This document shows, piece after piece, positions 24,247-34,307 of a DNA stretch of 64,000 bases. The stretch comes from Caulobacter flavus (lineage in GTDB: Bacteria; Pseudomonadota; Alphaproteobacteria; Caulobacterales; Caulobacteraceae). The position numbers were made by a program, and so were the translations under genes. Under the pieces are notes generated by a model, which worked only from the letters and a program-made list of their open reading frames with translations, ran no database searches and was not told the origin of the DNA. Every line of letters begins with the position of its first letter. Within the stretch, counting starts at the first letter, position 1. The DNA is taken from the NCBI RefSeq assembly GCF_003722335.1, contig NZ_CP026100.1, positions 682,001 to 746,000 on the forward strand, given 5' to 3'.

Positions 24247-26082
24247 ATGTCCATGCGAAATATCGCCATCATCGCGCACGTCGATCATGGCAAGACCACC
24301 CTCGTCGACCAGCTGCTGGCCCAGTCGGGCGTGTTCCGCGCCAACGAGGCGACGACCGAACGCGCCATGGACTCCAACGACCAGGAGCGCGAACGCGGCA
24401 TCACCATCCTGGCCAAGTGCACCAGCGTCCTGTGGAACGGTGAAGCGGGCGAGACCCGCATCAACATCATCGACACCCCCGGACACGCCGACTTCGGCGG
24501 CGAGGTGGAGCGGATCCTGGGCATGGTGGACGGCTGCGTCCTGCTGATCGACGCCGAGGAAGGCGTCATGCCGCAGACCAAGTTCGTGCTGACCAAGGCG
24601 CTGAAGATGGGCCTGCGCCCGATCCTCTGCATCAACAAGGTCGACCGCGCCCACGCCGACCCGGACCGCGTGCACAACGCCGCCTTCGACCTGTTCGCCG
24701 CCATCGGCGCCACGGACGAGCAGCTGGACTTCCCGCACATCTACGCCTCGGGCCGTTCGGGCTGGGCCACGCTGGACATGAACGTGCCCAGCGACAACCT
24801 CGCCCCGCTGTTCGACCTGATCGTCCGCCACGTGCCGGAACCCAAGCAGATCGCCAAGAAGGACGAGCCGTTCCAGATCCTGAACGTGCTGATCGAAAGC
24901 GATCCGTTCCTGGGCCGCCTGCTGACCGGCCGCATCGAGAGCGGCAAGGCCGTTCCCGGCCTGGCCATCCACGCCCTCGACCGTGACGGCAAGGAAATCG
25001 AGCGCGGCCGCATCACCAAGGTGCTGGCCTTCCGCGGCCTGAAGCGCCAGCCGATCGACGAGGGCGCCGAAGCCGGCGACATCGTCGCCATCGCGGGCAT
25101 GTCCAAGGCCACCGTCGCCGACACCCTGTGCGCGATGGAAGTGACCGAGGCCCTGCCGGCCCAGCCGATCGACCCGCCGACCATCTCGATGACCGTCTCG
25201 GTCAACGACAGCCCGCTGGCCGGCCGCGAAGGCGACAAGGTCCAGTCGCGCGTCATCCGCGACCGCCTGCTGAAGGAAGCCGAGAGCAACGTCGCCATCC
25301 GCGTCACCGAGAGCACCGAAGGCGACGCCTACGAAGTCTCGGGCCGCGGCGAACTGCAGCTGGGCGTGCTGATCGAGAACATGCGCCGCGAAGGCTTCGA
25401 GGTCTCGATCTCGCGTCCGCGCGTCGTGTTCCAGACCGATCCGGAAACCGGCAAGCGCCTCGAGCCGATGGAAGACGTCATGATCGACGTCGACGACGAG
25501 TTCTCGGGCATCGTCATCGAGAAGCTGTCGCTGCGTAAGGCCGAACTGCGCGACATGGGTCCGTCGGGCGCGGGCAAGACCCGCATCCAGCTGGTCGCCC
25601 CGTCGCGCTCGCTGATCGGCTATCAGGGCGAGTTCCTGACCGATACGCGCGGTTCGGGCGTGCTGAACCGCGTGTTCAGCCACTACGAAGGCTACAAGGG
25701 CGCCATCGACCAGCAGCGCAAGGGCGTGCTGATCAGCAACTCGGACGGCGAAACCGCCGCCTACGCGCTGTGGAACCTGGAAGAGCGCGGCACCATGTTC
25801 GTCGGCGCCGGCGAGAAGACGTACCAGGGCATGATCATCGGCGAGAACGCTCGCTCGGATGACATGGACGTCAACCCGATGAAGGCCAAGCAGCTGACCA
25901 ACGTCCGCGCCTCGGGCAAGGACGAGTCGATCCGCCTGACCCCGCCGCGCAAGATGACCCTCGAGCAGGCCATCGCCTACATCGAGGAAGACGAACTGGT
26001 CGAAGTGACCCCGAAGAACATCCGCCTGCGCAAGCAGACCCTGAACCCGTCCTTCCGCAAGAAGCGCGTGAAGGAAGACTAG
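24247..26082 (+). CDS. typA: Translational GTPase TypA/BipA
   Basis: Ribosome-binding GTPase of 611 aa that aids 50S assembly and growth under stress and cold. The G domain holds AHVDHGKTT (P loop, about 10-18), the switch I RGITI, DTPGHADF and the base-recognition NKVD. A beta-barrel domain follows (about 200-300), then EF-G-like domains III and V and the TypA-specific C-terminal domain (SDGETAAYALWNLEERG..., VRASGKDESIRLTPPRKMTLEQAI). Length is normal. ATG 24253 is an equally possible start. A terminator follows 29 bp after the stop. Confidence 0.97.
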   Translation: MSMRNIAIIAHVDHGKTTLVDQLLAQSGVFRANEATTERAMDSNDQERERGITILAKCTSVLWNGEAGETRINIIDTPGHADFGGEVERILGMVDGCVLLIDAEEGVMPQTKFVLTKALKMGLRPILCINKVDRAHADPDRVHNAAFDLFAAIGATDEQLDFPHIYASGRSGWATLDMNVPSDNLAPLFDLIVRHVPEPKQIAKKDEPFQILNVLIESDPFLGRLLTGRIESGKAVPGLAIHALDRDGKEIERGRITKVLAFRGLKRQPIDEGAEAGDIVAIAGMSKATVADTLCAMEVTEALPAQPIDPPTISMTVSVNDSPLAGREGDKVQSRVIRDRLLKEAESNVAIRVTESTEGDAYEVSGRGELQLGVLIENMRREGFEVSISRPRVVFQTDPETGKRLEPMEDVMIDVDDEFSGIVIEKLSLRKAELRDMGPSGAGKTRIQLVAPSRSLIGYQGEFLTDTRGSGVLNRVFSHYEGYKGAIDQQRKGVLISNSDGETAAYALWNLEERGTMFVGAGEKTYQGMIIGENARSDDMDVNPMKAKQLTNVRASGKDESIRLTPPRKMTLEQAIAYIEEDELVEVTPKNIRLRKQTLNPSFRKKRVKED

Positions 26083-26110
26083 TCTTCGGGTCCTTTCGGG
26101 ACATGAAACG

Positions 26111-26141
26111 GGCCGCCGACCTTCGGGTCGGCGGCCTTTTT
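26111..26141 (+). terminator. Rho-independent terminator of typA
   Basis: A perfect eleven-pair stem GGCCGCCGACC/GGTCGGCGGCC with a TTCG tetraloop and a T5 tail. Confidence 0.92.
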
Positions 26142-26157
26142 CGTGCGTGAAGCACCA

Positions 26158-26296
26158 CTCCTCCCCCGCCTGCGGGGGAGGGGGACCACGAAGTGGTGGA
26201 GGGGGCGGCGGCGCGCACGGCGCTCCGTCCCTCGCCCCCTCCGTCGCGGCGCGTATCCGCACCGCACCACCTCCCCCGCTTCGCGAGGGAGGAGCT
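26158..26296. repeat. GC-rich intergenic repeat, family A copy 1
   Basis: A composite of palindromes: CCTCCCCCGCC-TGC-GGGGGAGG, then ACCACGAAGTGGT, a GGAGGGGGCGG arm and a distant CCCCCTCC arm, ending in CACCTCCCCCGCTTCGCGAGGGAGG. It shares these blocks with copies at 31393, 39570 and 41030. Confidence 0.7.
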
Positions 26297-26305
26297 TCGC
26301 GACAA

Positions 26306-26343
26306 AAAGAAAAAGGCCGCCGCCGGCGAGGGCGACGGCCTTT
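26306..26343 (-). terminator. Terminator of the TonB-dependent receptor gene
   Basis: On the minus strand the stem AGGCCGTCGCC/GGCGGCGGCCT (one mismatch) is followed by TTTTCTTTTTG. Confidence 0.8.
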
Positions 26344-26367
26344 CCGGCCTTCAGGCCGTAGCGCGGC

Positions 26368-29346
26368 TTACCAGCTGCGCTCGATGCTGAGGAAGCCGCG
26401 GCGGCCCCGCAGTTCGTAGCCCCAGATTTCCGAGTTGCCGACACGATAGCTGCTCGAGATCGAGGGCGGGGCCTCGTCGAACAGGTTCTGCACGCCGAAG
26501 GTCATGGTCGTCTTGTCGTCGATCACCTTGCGGGCCGAGACGTTGTGATAGGCCATGAACTCGGTGTGGTACTTCACGTGGACGTACTTGTAGTACGTCG
26601 AGCCGACCACGTAGTCGTAGCTGGTCGAGGTCGCGTACTTGGCGCTGCCCACGGTGTCGCCCAGGATCTCGGCGTCCGAGGCCTTGCCGGTGATGGTCGA
26701 CGACCAGGTGTAGGTCCACGGCCCCTTGCGGTACGACAGGCTGGCCTTACCCGAGAAGTCCGGACCGTCGTAGATGTAGGTCGTGCCGTTGTAGTCGTCC
26801 TCCTCGGTCTCGCCGAACAGGTTTGAGGTGTCCTGCAGCTGCCAGCTGAACTGGCTATTGAAGTACAGCTGCCCGCCGCCTTCGAAGTCGTGGCGGTAGT
26901 CGGTGGTCAGGTCGATCGCGCGGCTCTTCTGCGAGGCGACGTTGACGTAGTCGTTCTTGACCAGGGTCAGCAGGTGCGTGGTCGGATCACGCGTCACCAG
27001 CGAGCAGAACGGGCTGGAGAGGCCGACCGACTCGTAGCAGCGGGCGGCGATCTTGGCGGCGCCGAACTGGGTGATCTCGTTGCTGATGTCGATGTCGGCG
27101 TAGTCGACCGCGACCTTCAGGTTGACGAAGCTCGGGGTGAACACCACGCCGATGGTCTTCGACTCCGAGGTCTCGGCCTTCAGGATGCCCTTGCCGCCCC
27201 CGGCCGTGATCAGGGTCGAGTAGCTGGCCTGAGTGGCCGACACGCCCTGGGCGGCGCAGTTGGTGACGATGGTCTGGCTGGCGCCGCTGCTGCCGTACAG
27301 GATGCAGGGGTCGGCGACGCTGTAGCCGGTCTGGTCGGCGAGATAGAGCTCGTACAGCGACGGGGCGCGGAACGACGTGCCGTCGCTCATGCGCAGGCGC
27401 CAGGTCGGGGTGATCTGCCAGTTCAGGCCGATCTTGTAGGTGTCGCTGTCGCCGTAGCTGTCGACCTCGGTGTGACGGCCCGAGACCTGGAGGTCCAGGC
27501 TCTTGACCAGGAACAGGTCCTTCAGGACCGGCACGTCGATCTCGGCGAAGGCCTCGGTCGTGGTGTCCGTGCCGAAGGTGTGTCCGGCGCGGGTCAGGTT
27601 CCAGTTGTTGTTGTTCAGCGACGCCGTGCCAGGGCTGTCGTCGAAGTCGTCGTGGCGCCAGGTGAAGCCGAAGGCGGCCCCGACCTTGCCGGCCGGCAGG
27701 CTGAACAGGTCGCCCGAGAAGCTGGCCTCGACCAGCGACTGCTCGTAGGTGGTGTGACCCACGTCGACGCCGAACAGGAAGGCGCGCTCGGCGTCGGTGA
27801 ACTGTCCGGCCAGGACCCGCGAGCTGAACCACGGAATGCCGCTAGGCAGGGTCGAGCAGTCGCCGCCCGAGATCGTCACCAGCGACTGGTTGCAGTAGGA
27901 GCCGGCGGCCGTGGTGGCGGCGACGGCGTCGCTGTTGATCGAGCTGACCGAATAGGTCCCGTCCGACTTGCCGTACTGGCCGTAGACGTCCCAGTCCCAG
28001 CCGCTCAGGAAGCCGAACTTCGAGCCTTCCAGGAACTTGAAGTCGCCGCGCAGGCCGCCCAGGCCCCGGTAGTAGTCGACCTTCTGGATCGAGTCGTAGG
28101 CCACCGCGATGACCGGATAGGCCGTGCCGCCGGCCGCCCCGAAGATGTTGTTGGGGTTGGTGGTGCTGACGGTCGGGAACAGCTGGCGCGCGCCGTTCTG
28201 TTCGGAGTTGCGACGGTTGTAGAGCAGCTCGCCATAGGCCTCGACGCCGGCGCCCAGGTCATAGCCGCCGGTGACGTAGAAGCTGGCGCGCTCGACCGGG
28301 CTGATGACCGTAGCCCGCTGCCAGACCGACGAGTCGTAGTTGGCGACGCGGTAGGTTTCCGGGTAGTTGGCGCGCGCCACGCGGGCCAGGTTGGCGAAGG
28401 CCGCGTTGCTGGCCACGAAGTTCGGCGCGGTGTTGCCGGCGTACGAGTAGCTCGTGCCCGGGACCATGTACTGGAAATAGCCGCCGTAGCCGCTGGTGTA
28501 GGCGACGTTGTTGATCTGGTTGAAGCACTTGTAGTCGCCGGTGGCCGGATCGGTCAGGTCGACGCGGGCGCCGGTGGTGGTGCTGTAGTAGTTGTCGGCC
28601 GAGCAGCTGGTGTAGTCGCGGTCGCCGCGACGCAGGGCCATCTGCTTGTAGTAGCTGGCCGAGGCGCTGAGATAGCCGCGCTCGAACGTCTTGCCCCACG
28701 AGGCCTCGGCCGAATACTCCTGGCCGCCGCCGCCCTTGGCGAAGGGCGCGTTGCCGTAGATCCGCACCCGGCCGCCGTCATAGTTCGTCTTGGTGATGTA
28801 GTTGACGACGCCGGCCACGGCGTCCGAGCCATAGATCGACGAGGCGCCGTCCTTGAGAATCTCGACGCGGTCGATCATGGCGTTGGGGATGGTGTTCAGG
28901 TCGACCGGGCCGACCGTGCCGCGCACGCCCGACGGCGTCAGGCGGCGGCCGTTCAGCAGCACCAGCGTGCGGTTGGCGCCCAGGCCCCGCAGCGAGATGG
29001 TGTTCACACCCGGACCGCCGGTGACGTTGTAGCCCGTCAGTTCGTCGGCCACCTGGAACGAGCCGCTGGCCAGCGACGAGCTCTGGATGATCTCGGTGGT
29101 GTTGACCAGGCCCTCCAGCTCGCTCTGCTCGGAGGTGATCACCTGGATCGGCGAGGCGCTGTTGTAGGCGTTGCGCTTGATGCGCGAACCGGTGACGACG
29201 ACGGCCTCGACTTCGGCTTCGTCGGCGTTCGCCCCCGCGGCCTTGTCGGACTTTGTCGGGGTCTGGGCCTGCGCCCAGGCGCCGACGGGCGCCAGCCCCA
29301 GGCCGGCGATCACCGACGAGGCCAGCAGCAACTTGCGATCAAGCAT
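26368..29346 (-). CDS. TonB-dependent outer-membrane receptor
   Basis: Ligand-gated porin of 992 aa for energised uptake across the outer membrane. A signal peptide ends at AWAQA. The TonB-box region is EAVVVTGSRI at about 48-57. The plug domain spans about 60-175 with TISLRGLGANRTLVLLNGRRL and VEILKDGASSIYGSDAVAGVVNYITK. A 22-strand barrel fills the rest, ending unusually in Trp (FLSIERSW) rather than Phe. Four or more Cys in the loops suggest disulfides. It resembles the many Caulobacter receptors for sugars or plant compounds; the substrate is not readable. It is monocistronic, with a 400-bp upstream region. Confidence 0.94.
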   Translation of the reverse strand: MLDRKLLLASSVIAGLGLAPVGAWAQAQTPTKSDKAAGANADEAEVEAVVVTGSRIKRNAYNSASPIQVITSEQSELEGLVNTTEIIQSSSLASGSFQVADELTGYNVTGGPGVNTISLRGLGANRTLVLLNGRRLTPSGVRGTVGPVDLNTIPNAMIDRVEILKDGASSIYGSDAVAGVVNYITKTNYDGGRVRIYGNAPFAKGGGGQEYSAEASWGKTFERGYLSASASYYKQMALRRGDRDYTSCSADNYYSTTTGARVDLTDPATGDYKCFNQINNVAYTSGYGGYFQYMVPGTSYSYAGNTAPNFVASNAAFANLARVARANYPETYRVANYDSSVWQRATVISPVERASFYVTGGYDLGAGVEAYGELLYNRRNSEQNGARQLFPTVSTTNPNNIFGAAGGTAYPVIAVAYDSIQKVDYYRGLGGLRGDFKFLEGSKFGFLSGWDWDVYGQYGKSDGTYSVSSINSDAVAATTAAGSYCNQSLVTISGGDCSTLPSGIPWFSSRVLAGQFTDAERAFLFGVDVGHTTYEQSLVEASFSGDLFSLPAGKVGAAFGFTWRHDDFDDSPGTASLNNNNWNLTRAGHTFGTDTTTEAFAEIDVPVLKDLFLVKSLDLQVSGRHTEVDSYGDSDTYKIGLNWQITPTWRLRMSDGTSFRAPSLYELYLADQTGYSVADPCILYGSSGASQTIVTNCAAQGVSATQASYSTLITAGGGKGILKAETSESKTIGVVFTPSFVNLKVAVDYADIDISNEITQFGAAKIAARCYESVGLSSPFCSLVTRDPTTHLLTLVKNDYVNVASQKSRAIDLTTDYRHDFEGGGQLYFNSQFSWQLQDTSNLFGETEEDDYNGTTYIYDGPDFSGKASLSYRKGPWTYTWSSTITGKASDAEILGDTVGSAKYATSTSYDYVVGSTYYKYVHVKYHTEFMAYHNVSARKVIDDKTTMTFGVQNLFDEAPPSISSSYRVGNSEIWGYELRGRRGFLSIERSW

Positions 29347-29755
29347 CTAGAATATGCCCCCATGAATAGGTTTGCGTGGAAACTTCGCCCCTCGCGAAGC
29401 TCCCGCCCTGTCGGGGTCTTTAGGACGCGGAAGCCGCCGACGAAGCGTGAACACGCCTCACGGATCGACTTTCCTCCCAATTTTCCCGCCAAAGCCGCCT
29501 TCGACAGCAATAGTCGGCCGCCGAAGATCATGGGTCGGACATTAGTTCGTCACAGTTCGGTCGCTATCTCTCGACCGAAAGACATGTATTCTATTTAATA
29601 GTTTTATCAGTTCACTTCAGACACACACGGATACCGCCAGTTATAACCTCAAACATCCAGGTTGTAGATGACAACGCCTCGCCGTGGACCTCCCGCCGGG
29701 CGAGCGTGCGGACGCCCGGCTTTTGGGCGCCGCCGCCGTTCCAGTTTGACTCGGA
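29347..29755. promoter_or_regulatory. Upstream region of the TonB receptor gene
   Basis: About 410 bp without a gene, including an AT-rich block near 29580-29620 that probably holds the receptor promoter on the minus strand. A hairpin at 29695-29724 is described separately. No operator was identified. Confidence 0.4.
29695..29724 (+). terminator. Hairpin with T-tract downstream of the sorbosone dehydrogenase-like gene
   Basis: GCCGGGCG (29695-29702) pairs with CGCCCGGC (29713-29720), followed by TTTT on the plus strand. No plus-strand gene ends here, so it may instead close the minus-strand transcript less efficiently. Confidence 0.35.
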
Positions 29756-31066
29756 TCAGCGCTTGCTGACCCGCCAGATGACGTTGCCCACGTCGTCGGC
29801 CGCCAGCAGTGCGCCGCGCCTGTCGAAGGCCACGCCCACCGGCCGGCCCAGGGCCTCGCCCTCGCCGTTGAGGAAACCGGTCAGCACGTCCAGCGGCGGG
29901 CCCGAGGGCTTGCCGCCGGCGAAGGGCACGAAGATCACCTTGTAGCCGCTGTGCGGCTTGCGGTTCCACGAGCCGTGCTGGCCGATGAAGGCCCCGCCCT
30001 TGAACGGCGCGGGCAGGGCCGAGCCGGCGTCGAAGGTCAGGCCCAACGAGGCGGTGTGCGGACCCAGCGCGTAGTCCGGCTTGATGGCCCGGGCCACCAG
30101 GTCCGGGCGCGGCGGCTTGACCCGCTCGTCCACGTGCTGGCCGTAGTAGCTGTAGGGCCAGCCGTAGAAGCCGCCGTCGCGCACCGAGGTCATGTAGTCG
30201 GGCACCAGGTCGCTGCCGATCTCGTCGCGCTCGTTGACCACGGTCCACAGCGCGCCGGAGGACGGCTCCCAGCCCATGCCGTTGGGATTGCGCAGGCCGG
30301 TGGCGAACAGGCGCTTGGCGCCGGTGGCGACGTCGATCTCCCAGATCGCCGCCCGCCCCTCCTCCTCGGCCATGCCGTTCTCGGCGACATTGCTGTTGGA
30401 GCCGACGGTCGCATAGAGATGCTGGCCGTCGGGACTGGCGATCAGGGTCTTGGTCCAGTGATGGTTGCGCGGCCCGGCCGGCAGGTCGGTGACCCGCTGG
30501 CGCGGCGCGGTGATCGTGGTCTCGCCTTCCTTGTAGGGGAAGGCCAGCACCGCGTCGGTGTCGGCCACGTAGAAGCGGTCGCCGACCAGGACCATGCCGA
30601 ACGGCGAGTTCAGCCCGGCGATGAAGGTCGAGCGCAGGTCAGCGACCCCGTCGCCGTCGGTATCGCGCAGCAGGGTGATGCGGTTGGCGCTCTTGGTCAC
30701 CGCCCCGGCCCGCTTCATCACCATGCCCTGGATCTTGGCTCGCAGGCCCTTCTGGTCCTCGGGCTTGGGCGGCGCGTTGGTCTCGGCCACCAGCACGTCG
30801 CCGTTGGGCAGGACGTGGATCCAGCGCGGATGGTCCAGCTTGTCGGCGAAGGCCTTCACGACCAGCCCCTCGGCCGCCTTCGGCGCGCCGCCCGCCGGCC
30901 AGCCCTTGGCCGGCGCGATGTTCAGGGTCGGCAGCAGCGTCTTCTTCGGCGCCGGCAGCTGCGGACTGGCGCCGGTGCCGGCGGCGATGTCGAGGTCGGC
31001 CCGCTCGCCGCAGGCCGCCACGCTCAACGCCGCCGCGCCCGCGGCGGCGATCAGGATGCGCCGCAT
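29756..31066 (-). CDS. Sorbosone dehydrogenase-family lipoprotein (beta-propeller)
   Basis: Protein of 436 aa of the glucose/sorbosone dehydrogenase family, which oxidises sugars with PQQ in a six-bladed propeller. A lipobox LSVAAC places it as a periplasmic lipoprotein. Motifs are [63 protein letters not shown] and [18 protein letters not shown]. The histidines HHW and QHGSW lie where the family binds PQQ or substrate. It overlaps the GlsB-type gene by one base, forming an operon. The true substrate and PQQ dependence are unproven. Confidence 0.87.
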   Translation of the reverse strand: MRRILIAAAGAAALSVAACGERADLDIAAGTGASPQLPAPKKTLLPTLNIAPAKGWPAGGAPKAAEGLVVKAFADKLDHPRWIHVLPNGDVLVAETNAPPKPEDQKGLRAKIQGMVMKRAGAVTKSANRITLLRDTDGDGVADLRSTFIAGLNSPFGMVLVGDRFYVADTDAVLAFPYKEGETTITAPRQRVTDLPAGPRNHHWTKTLIASPDGQHLYATVGSNSNVAENGMAEEEGRAAIWEIDVATGAKRLFATGLRNPNGMGWEPSSGALWTVVNERDEIGSDLVPDYMTSVRDGGFYGWPYSYYGQHVDERVKPPRPDLVARAIKPDYALGPHTASLGLTFDAGSALPAPFKGGAFIGQHGSWNRKPHSGYKVIFVPFAGGKPSGPPLDVLTGFLNGEGEALGRPVGVAFDRRGALLAADDVGNVIWRVSKR

Positions 31067-31317
31067 CAGGCGCGTCGACGGAACAGGCCCAGCAGGGCCA
31101 GCAGCACCACCGCGCCGACGGTCGAGATCACCAGGCTGCCGATCCAGCCGGTCGCGCCCAGGCCCAGCATGCTGGCCAGGAAGGCGCCGATCAGCGAGCC
31201 GACCAGGCCGACCACCAGATTGGTCAGCAGCCCGTGATCGCGCTTCATGATCTTCTCGGCCAGCCAGCCGGCGAAGATGCCGATGATGATCGCGCCGATG
31301 AAACCCACGCCGTTCAT
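31066..31317 (-). CDS. GlsB/YeaQ/YmgE-family membrane protein
   Basis: Small inner-membrane protein of 83 aa with three hydrophobic helices: [37 protein letters not shown] and [18 protein letters not shown]. The pattern of Gly-rich helices is that of the transglycosylase-associated / GlsB stress-response family. The function is unknown beyond stress association. It is the first gene of a pair, its stop overlapping the start of the sorbosone dehydrogenase-like gene by one base. Confidence 0.88.
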   Translation of the reverse strand: MNGVGFIGAIIIGIFAGWLAEKIMKRDHGLLTNLVVGLVGSLIGAFLASMLGLGATGWIGSLVISTVGAVVLLALLGLFRRRA

Positions 31318-31392
31318 GCCGTCTTCTCCTGTTGACCCCTTGGCGTCAGGGAAATGCGCGGAGTGCGGCGCAGGTTGCGCGGGCGCCTGCGG

Positions 31393-31498
31393 CGCCCCCC
31401 TCCGGCCCTCCGGGCCACCTCCCCCAGACGGGGAGGATCTGGAGCGTCAAGATGCTCCCCCTCTGGGGGAGCTGTCGGCAAAGCCGACTGAGGGGGCC
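31393..31498. repeat. GC-rich intergenic repeat, family A copy 2
   Basis: Contains CCCCCCTCCGGCCCTCCGGG, CCACCTCCCCCAGACGGGGA and, inverted, GCTCCCCCTCTGGGGGAGCT with GCCGACTGAGGGGGCC. It lies between the GlsB-type gene and the aminotransferase gene. Confidence 0.75.
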
Positions 31499-31571
31499 GG
31501 CGCGGCCGGAAAGCCTTGGCGCTTCGCCGCCGCCACGCCATGGTCCCTTCCCCGCCGCCGAAGAGCTCGCC

Positions 31572-32744
31572 ATGGTCCACCCCGTCTTCGCCGACCTGCC
31601 CGTCACCGTCTTCGAGGAGATGAGCGGCCTCGCCCGCGAAATGGGGGCGATCAACCTGGGCCAGGGCTTTCCCGACGACCAGGGGCCGATCGCCCTGCGG
31701 CGCAAGGCCGGTCAGGCGCTGATCGAGGGCTCGAACCAGTATCCGCCGATGCGCGGCCTGCCGCTGCTGCGCCAGGCGGTCGCCGCTCACTATGGGCGCG
31801 CCCAGGGCCTGGATCTCGATCCCGACCACGAGATCATCGTCACTTCGGGAGCCACCGAGGCCCTGGCGGCGGCGTTCCTGTCCCTGATCTCGCCCGGCGA
31901 CGAGGTGGTGCTGTTCCAGCCGCTGTACGACGCCTACCTGCCGATGGTGCGCCGCGCCGGGGGCGTCCCGCGCCTGGTGCGCCTCGCGCCGCCGCACTGG
32001 CGGTTCGACCGGGCGATGCTGGAGGCGGCGTTCAGCGACAGGACGAAGCTGGTCGTGCTCAACAGCCCGCTGAACCCCGCCGGCGTGGTCATGGCCGACG
32101 AGGATCTGGCGCTGCTGGCGCAGTTCTGCGTCCGCCACGACGTGATCGCGGTCTGCGACGAGGTGTGGGAAGCCGTGGTCTTCGACGGCCGCGCCCACAA
32201 GCCGCTGATGACCTTCCCCGGCATGCGCGAGCGGACGGTGAAGATCGGTTCGGCCGGCAAACTTTTCGGTATGACAGGGTGGAAGGTCGGCTTCCTGTGC
32301 GCCGCCCCGGCCCTGGCGCGCGCCTTGGCCGGCGCCCACCAGTTCCTGACCTTCACCACTCCGCCCAACCTGCAGGCCGCCGTCGCCTTTGGCCTGGACG
32401 AGCCGGGCGAATGGTTCGAGACCATGCCGGCGGGCCTGCAGCGTTCGCGCGACCGGCTGGCGGCGGGCCTGCGGAACGTGGGCTTCTCCGTGCTCGACAG
32501 CGCCGGCACCTATTTCCTCAACGTCGACCTGGCGGCGTCGGGCATCGACGAACCCGACCGCGCCTTCGCGCTGCGGGCCGTGCGCGAGCAGGGGGTGGCG
32601 GCGATCCCGGTCTCGGCCTTCTACGCGAAGGATCCGGTGACCAGCGTGTTGCGGCTGTGCTTCGCCAAGGGCGACGACGTGCTGGATGCGGCGGTGGAGC
32701 GGCTGGCGCGCGCGAAGGCGACATCCGCTTCGTTGTCCAAATAA
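31572..32744 (+). CDS. PLP-dependent class I/II aminotransferase
   Basis: Aminotransferase of 390 aa from ATG 31572, related to methionine/kynurenine-type aminotransferases (YbdL-like). Visible are INLGQGFPDDQGP near the N-terminus, SNQYPPMRGLPLLRQAV, TSGATEALAA for phosphate binding, NSPLNPAG and CDEVWE around the PLP Asp. The Schiff-base lysine K230 is in GSAGKLFGMTGWKVG. The C-terminal RLCFAKGDD contains the substrate carboxylate Arg. The open frame runs further upstream through the repeat, but family homology begins at MVHPVF. Monocistronic. Confidence 0.92.
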   Translation: MVHPVFADLPVTVFEEMSGLAREMGAINLGQGFPDDQGPIALRRKAGQALIEGSNQYPPMRGLPLLRQAVAAHYGRAQGLDLDPDHEIIVTSGATEALAAAFLSLISPGDEVVLFQPLYDAYLPMVRRAGGVPRLVRLAPPHWRFDRAMLEAAFSDRTKLVVLNSPLNPAGVVMADEDLALLAQFCVRHDVIAVCDEVWEAVVFDGRAHKPLMTFPGMRERTVKIGSAGKLFGMTGWKVGFLCAAPALARALAGAHQFLTFTTPPNLQAAVAFGLDEPGEWFETMPAGLQRSRDRLAAGLRNVGFSVLDSAGTYFLNVDLAASGIDEPDRAFALRAVREQGVAAIPVSAFYAKDPVTSVLRLCFAKGDDVLDAAVERLARAKATSASLSK

Positions 32745-32751
32745 GCCTGCC

Positions 32752-32858
32752 TTCCTGGGCCTTGTGCCCAGGATCCATGTTTCAGCCGCTCAGACGGCGG
32801 TCGTCCCGGCTAGGTTTGAGCGGCGGCGCGATGGGCCCTGGGCACAAGGCCCAGGGAA
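32752..32858. repeat. Long inverted-repeat element, family C
   Basis: The left arm TTCCTGGGCCTTGTGCCCAG (32752-32771) is the reverse complement of the right arm (32837-32858, one extra base) across a 64-bp loop. Each arm is itself nearly palindromic. It sits between two convergent genes and may also act in termination. Confidence 0.75.
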
Positions 32859-32884
32859 GCGATTGAAGTTGGCCTTTAGCCCGC

Positions 32885-33668
32885 TCAAGGATGCGCCGCG
32901 GCCCAGTCCGTCACGTCCTGCAGCGGGGCCACCCACACCTCTTTCGGATTGGCCTTCAGCCAGGCCAGCAATTCCCGGTGCGCGGGGTTGGAGACCTGCA
33001 GGTAGTCGCGCCGACGCCGTGGAACAGGAACACCGCCACGCCGCCGCCGGCCGCGGCGCTCTTGGCGAAGTCGATCAGCTGGGCGCCGGTCACGTCGTCG
33101 GGAAAGCCCGCGCCGGCACGTGCATCGGGTCGATCTTCGCGCCGCTCAGGTCGGCCGGGGTCGTCACCACGCCGCGCGCATAGGTCACCAGGCCCGACTC
33201 CCGCAGCATCTCCAGATAGTCGACGCCGCCAGCCTTGCTCGACCCGCACGGCGTGGCGAAGCCATGCCGCGCCTTGCCGTCGATGGCGGCCAGCAGCACG
33301 TTCTGCTGCTTGATCTCCTCGAGCAGGCTGGCCGGCGTATAGGCCTCGGCGACATAGCGCGGATCGGCCGGATAGTTGGCGGCCGGGCAGGCGTGGAAGA
33401 TCGTGTGGTTGGCCAGTTCATGGCCTTCCGCCGCCGCGGCCCGCCAGCGCGGGATGTCGGCCGCCTTCACGTTCGACAGGAAGAAGCTGCCCTTGAAGCC
33501 GGCCGCGTCGAGCGCCGGGATCGCGTTGTCCAGCTGCGAAGCCAGGGCGTCGTCATAGGTCAGGGCCACGGCCGCCTTGGCGCCGTTCGGCCACTGTGTG
33601 GCGTCGGCCGCCGAGACGCCGAACATGCCAAGGCCCAAGCCCATGGCGATCGCCAACAACGCCTTCAT
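32885..33668 (-). pseudogene. Polysaccharide deacetylase family gene with two frameshifts
   Basis: A secreted NodB-fold deacetylase of about 261 aa once joined. The first frame from ATG 33668 has a signal peptide (to SAADA) and the motifs VALTYDDALASQLDNAIPAL, with the metal/catalytic Asp pair, and EGHELANHTIFHACP, with the metal His. It leaves frame near 33107-33118. It resumes as AGFPDDVTGAQLIDFAKSAA...VFLFHGVG, breaks again near 33004-33013 and ends as DYLQVSNPAHRELLAWLK...WAAAHP, stop 32885. One added base at each site repairs it. Decay or sequencing error. Confidence 0.8.
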
Positions 33669-33698
33669 CGACGGCTCCCTAGCGGTTAGAACGCGACG

Positions 33699-34252
33699 CT
33701 AGGAGCGGTCGGCGGAGGACGCAACGCCGGCTTGCGCCTGTCGGGCGTCCAGCTTGGCGCAGTAGCGCTCGAAGTGGCGCGTCAGGGCCTTGCCCGGCCC
33801 ACGAAGGCGTAGATGCGGTTGTTGTATCCGATGCTGACGAGGCCCGCCTTGGCCAGGGCGTCGAAATAGTCCGGCGGCAGGGAGATGTCGCCGGTGACCG
33901 ACAAGGCCCCAGGCTTTTGCGGCTTGCCCGGCGTCCGCAGCACCAGTTCGCCGGCCTGGACCATCAGCTCGCCCGGGGCCATCGTCTCGTTCGACTTCAT
34001 CTGCGAGTTGGCCGTATCGAGGCGCGCGGCGACCAGACCCGATTTCAGATCCTTGCAGCCTAGCGCCAGGGTGACGTTGCCCCCGTCCGGCCTTTGCGGA
34101 CCGACCAGCAGCAGACCGCCGGTCGCCCCGTGGGCTACGGTCCAGTGATATTCCACGCCGTCCAGCGAGAAGTGCTGGTCCTTGGGCGCGCCGTCGCCAG
34201 GCCCGCACGCCGCCAGCGTCGACAACGCGATGAGAACGATCCAAGTCCGCAT
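33699..34252 (-). pseudogene. Small lipoprotein gene with one frameshift
   Basis: From ATG 34252 the frame gives a lipoprotein signal (LIALSTLAAC). A mature domain of about 150 aa follows (DGVEYHWTVAHGATGGLLLVGP ... YFDALAKAGLVSIGYNNRIYAFVG). It then stops early as RARP. In the next frame PGKALTRHFERYCAKLDARQ continues to stop 33699. One missing base near 33792-33800 accounts for this; repaired length about 184 aa. I do not recognise the family. It lies just downstream of the AraC-type gene on the same strand. Confidence 0.65.
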
Positions 34253-34307
34253 ACGACACCCCCTGTCCGGATCCGGTCTCTCACGGACAACTGGAGCGAG
34301 CAAGTCG

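Noticed and set aside
24010..26262. Minus-strand ORF of 750 codons opposite typA
   Set aside because: Shadow of a highly expressed GC-rich gene, and it would run through the sRNA-typA intergenic region without features.
26890..29598. Plus-strand ORF of 902 codons opposite the TonB receptor gene
   Set aside because: Shadow frame; the minus-strand frame has signal peptide, plug and barrel motifs.
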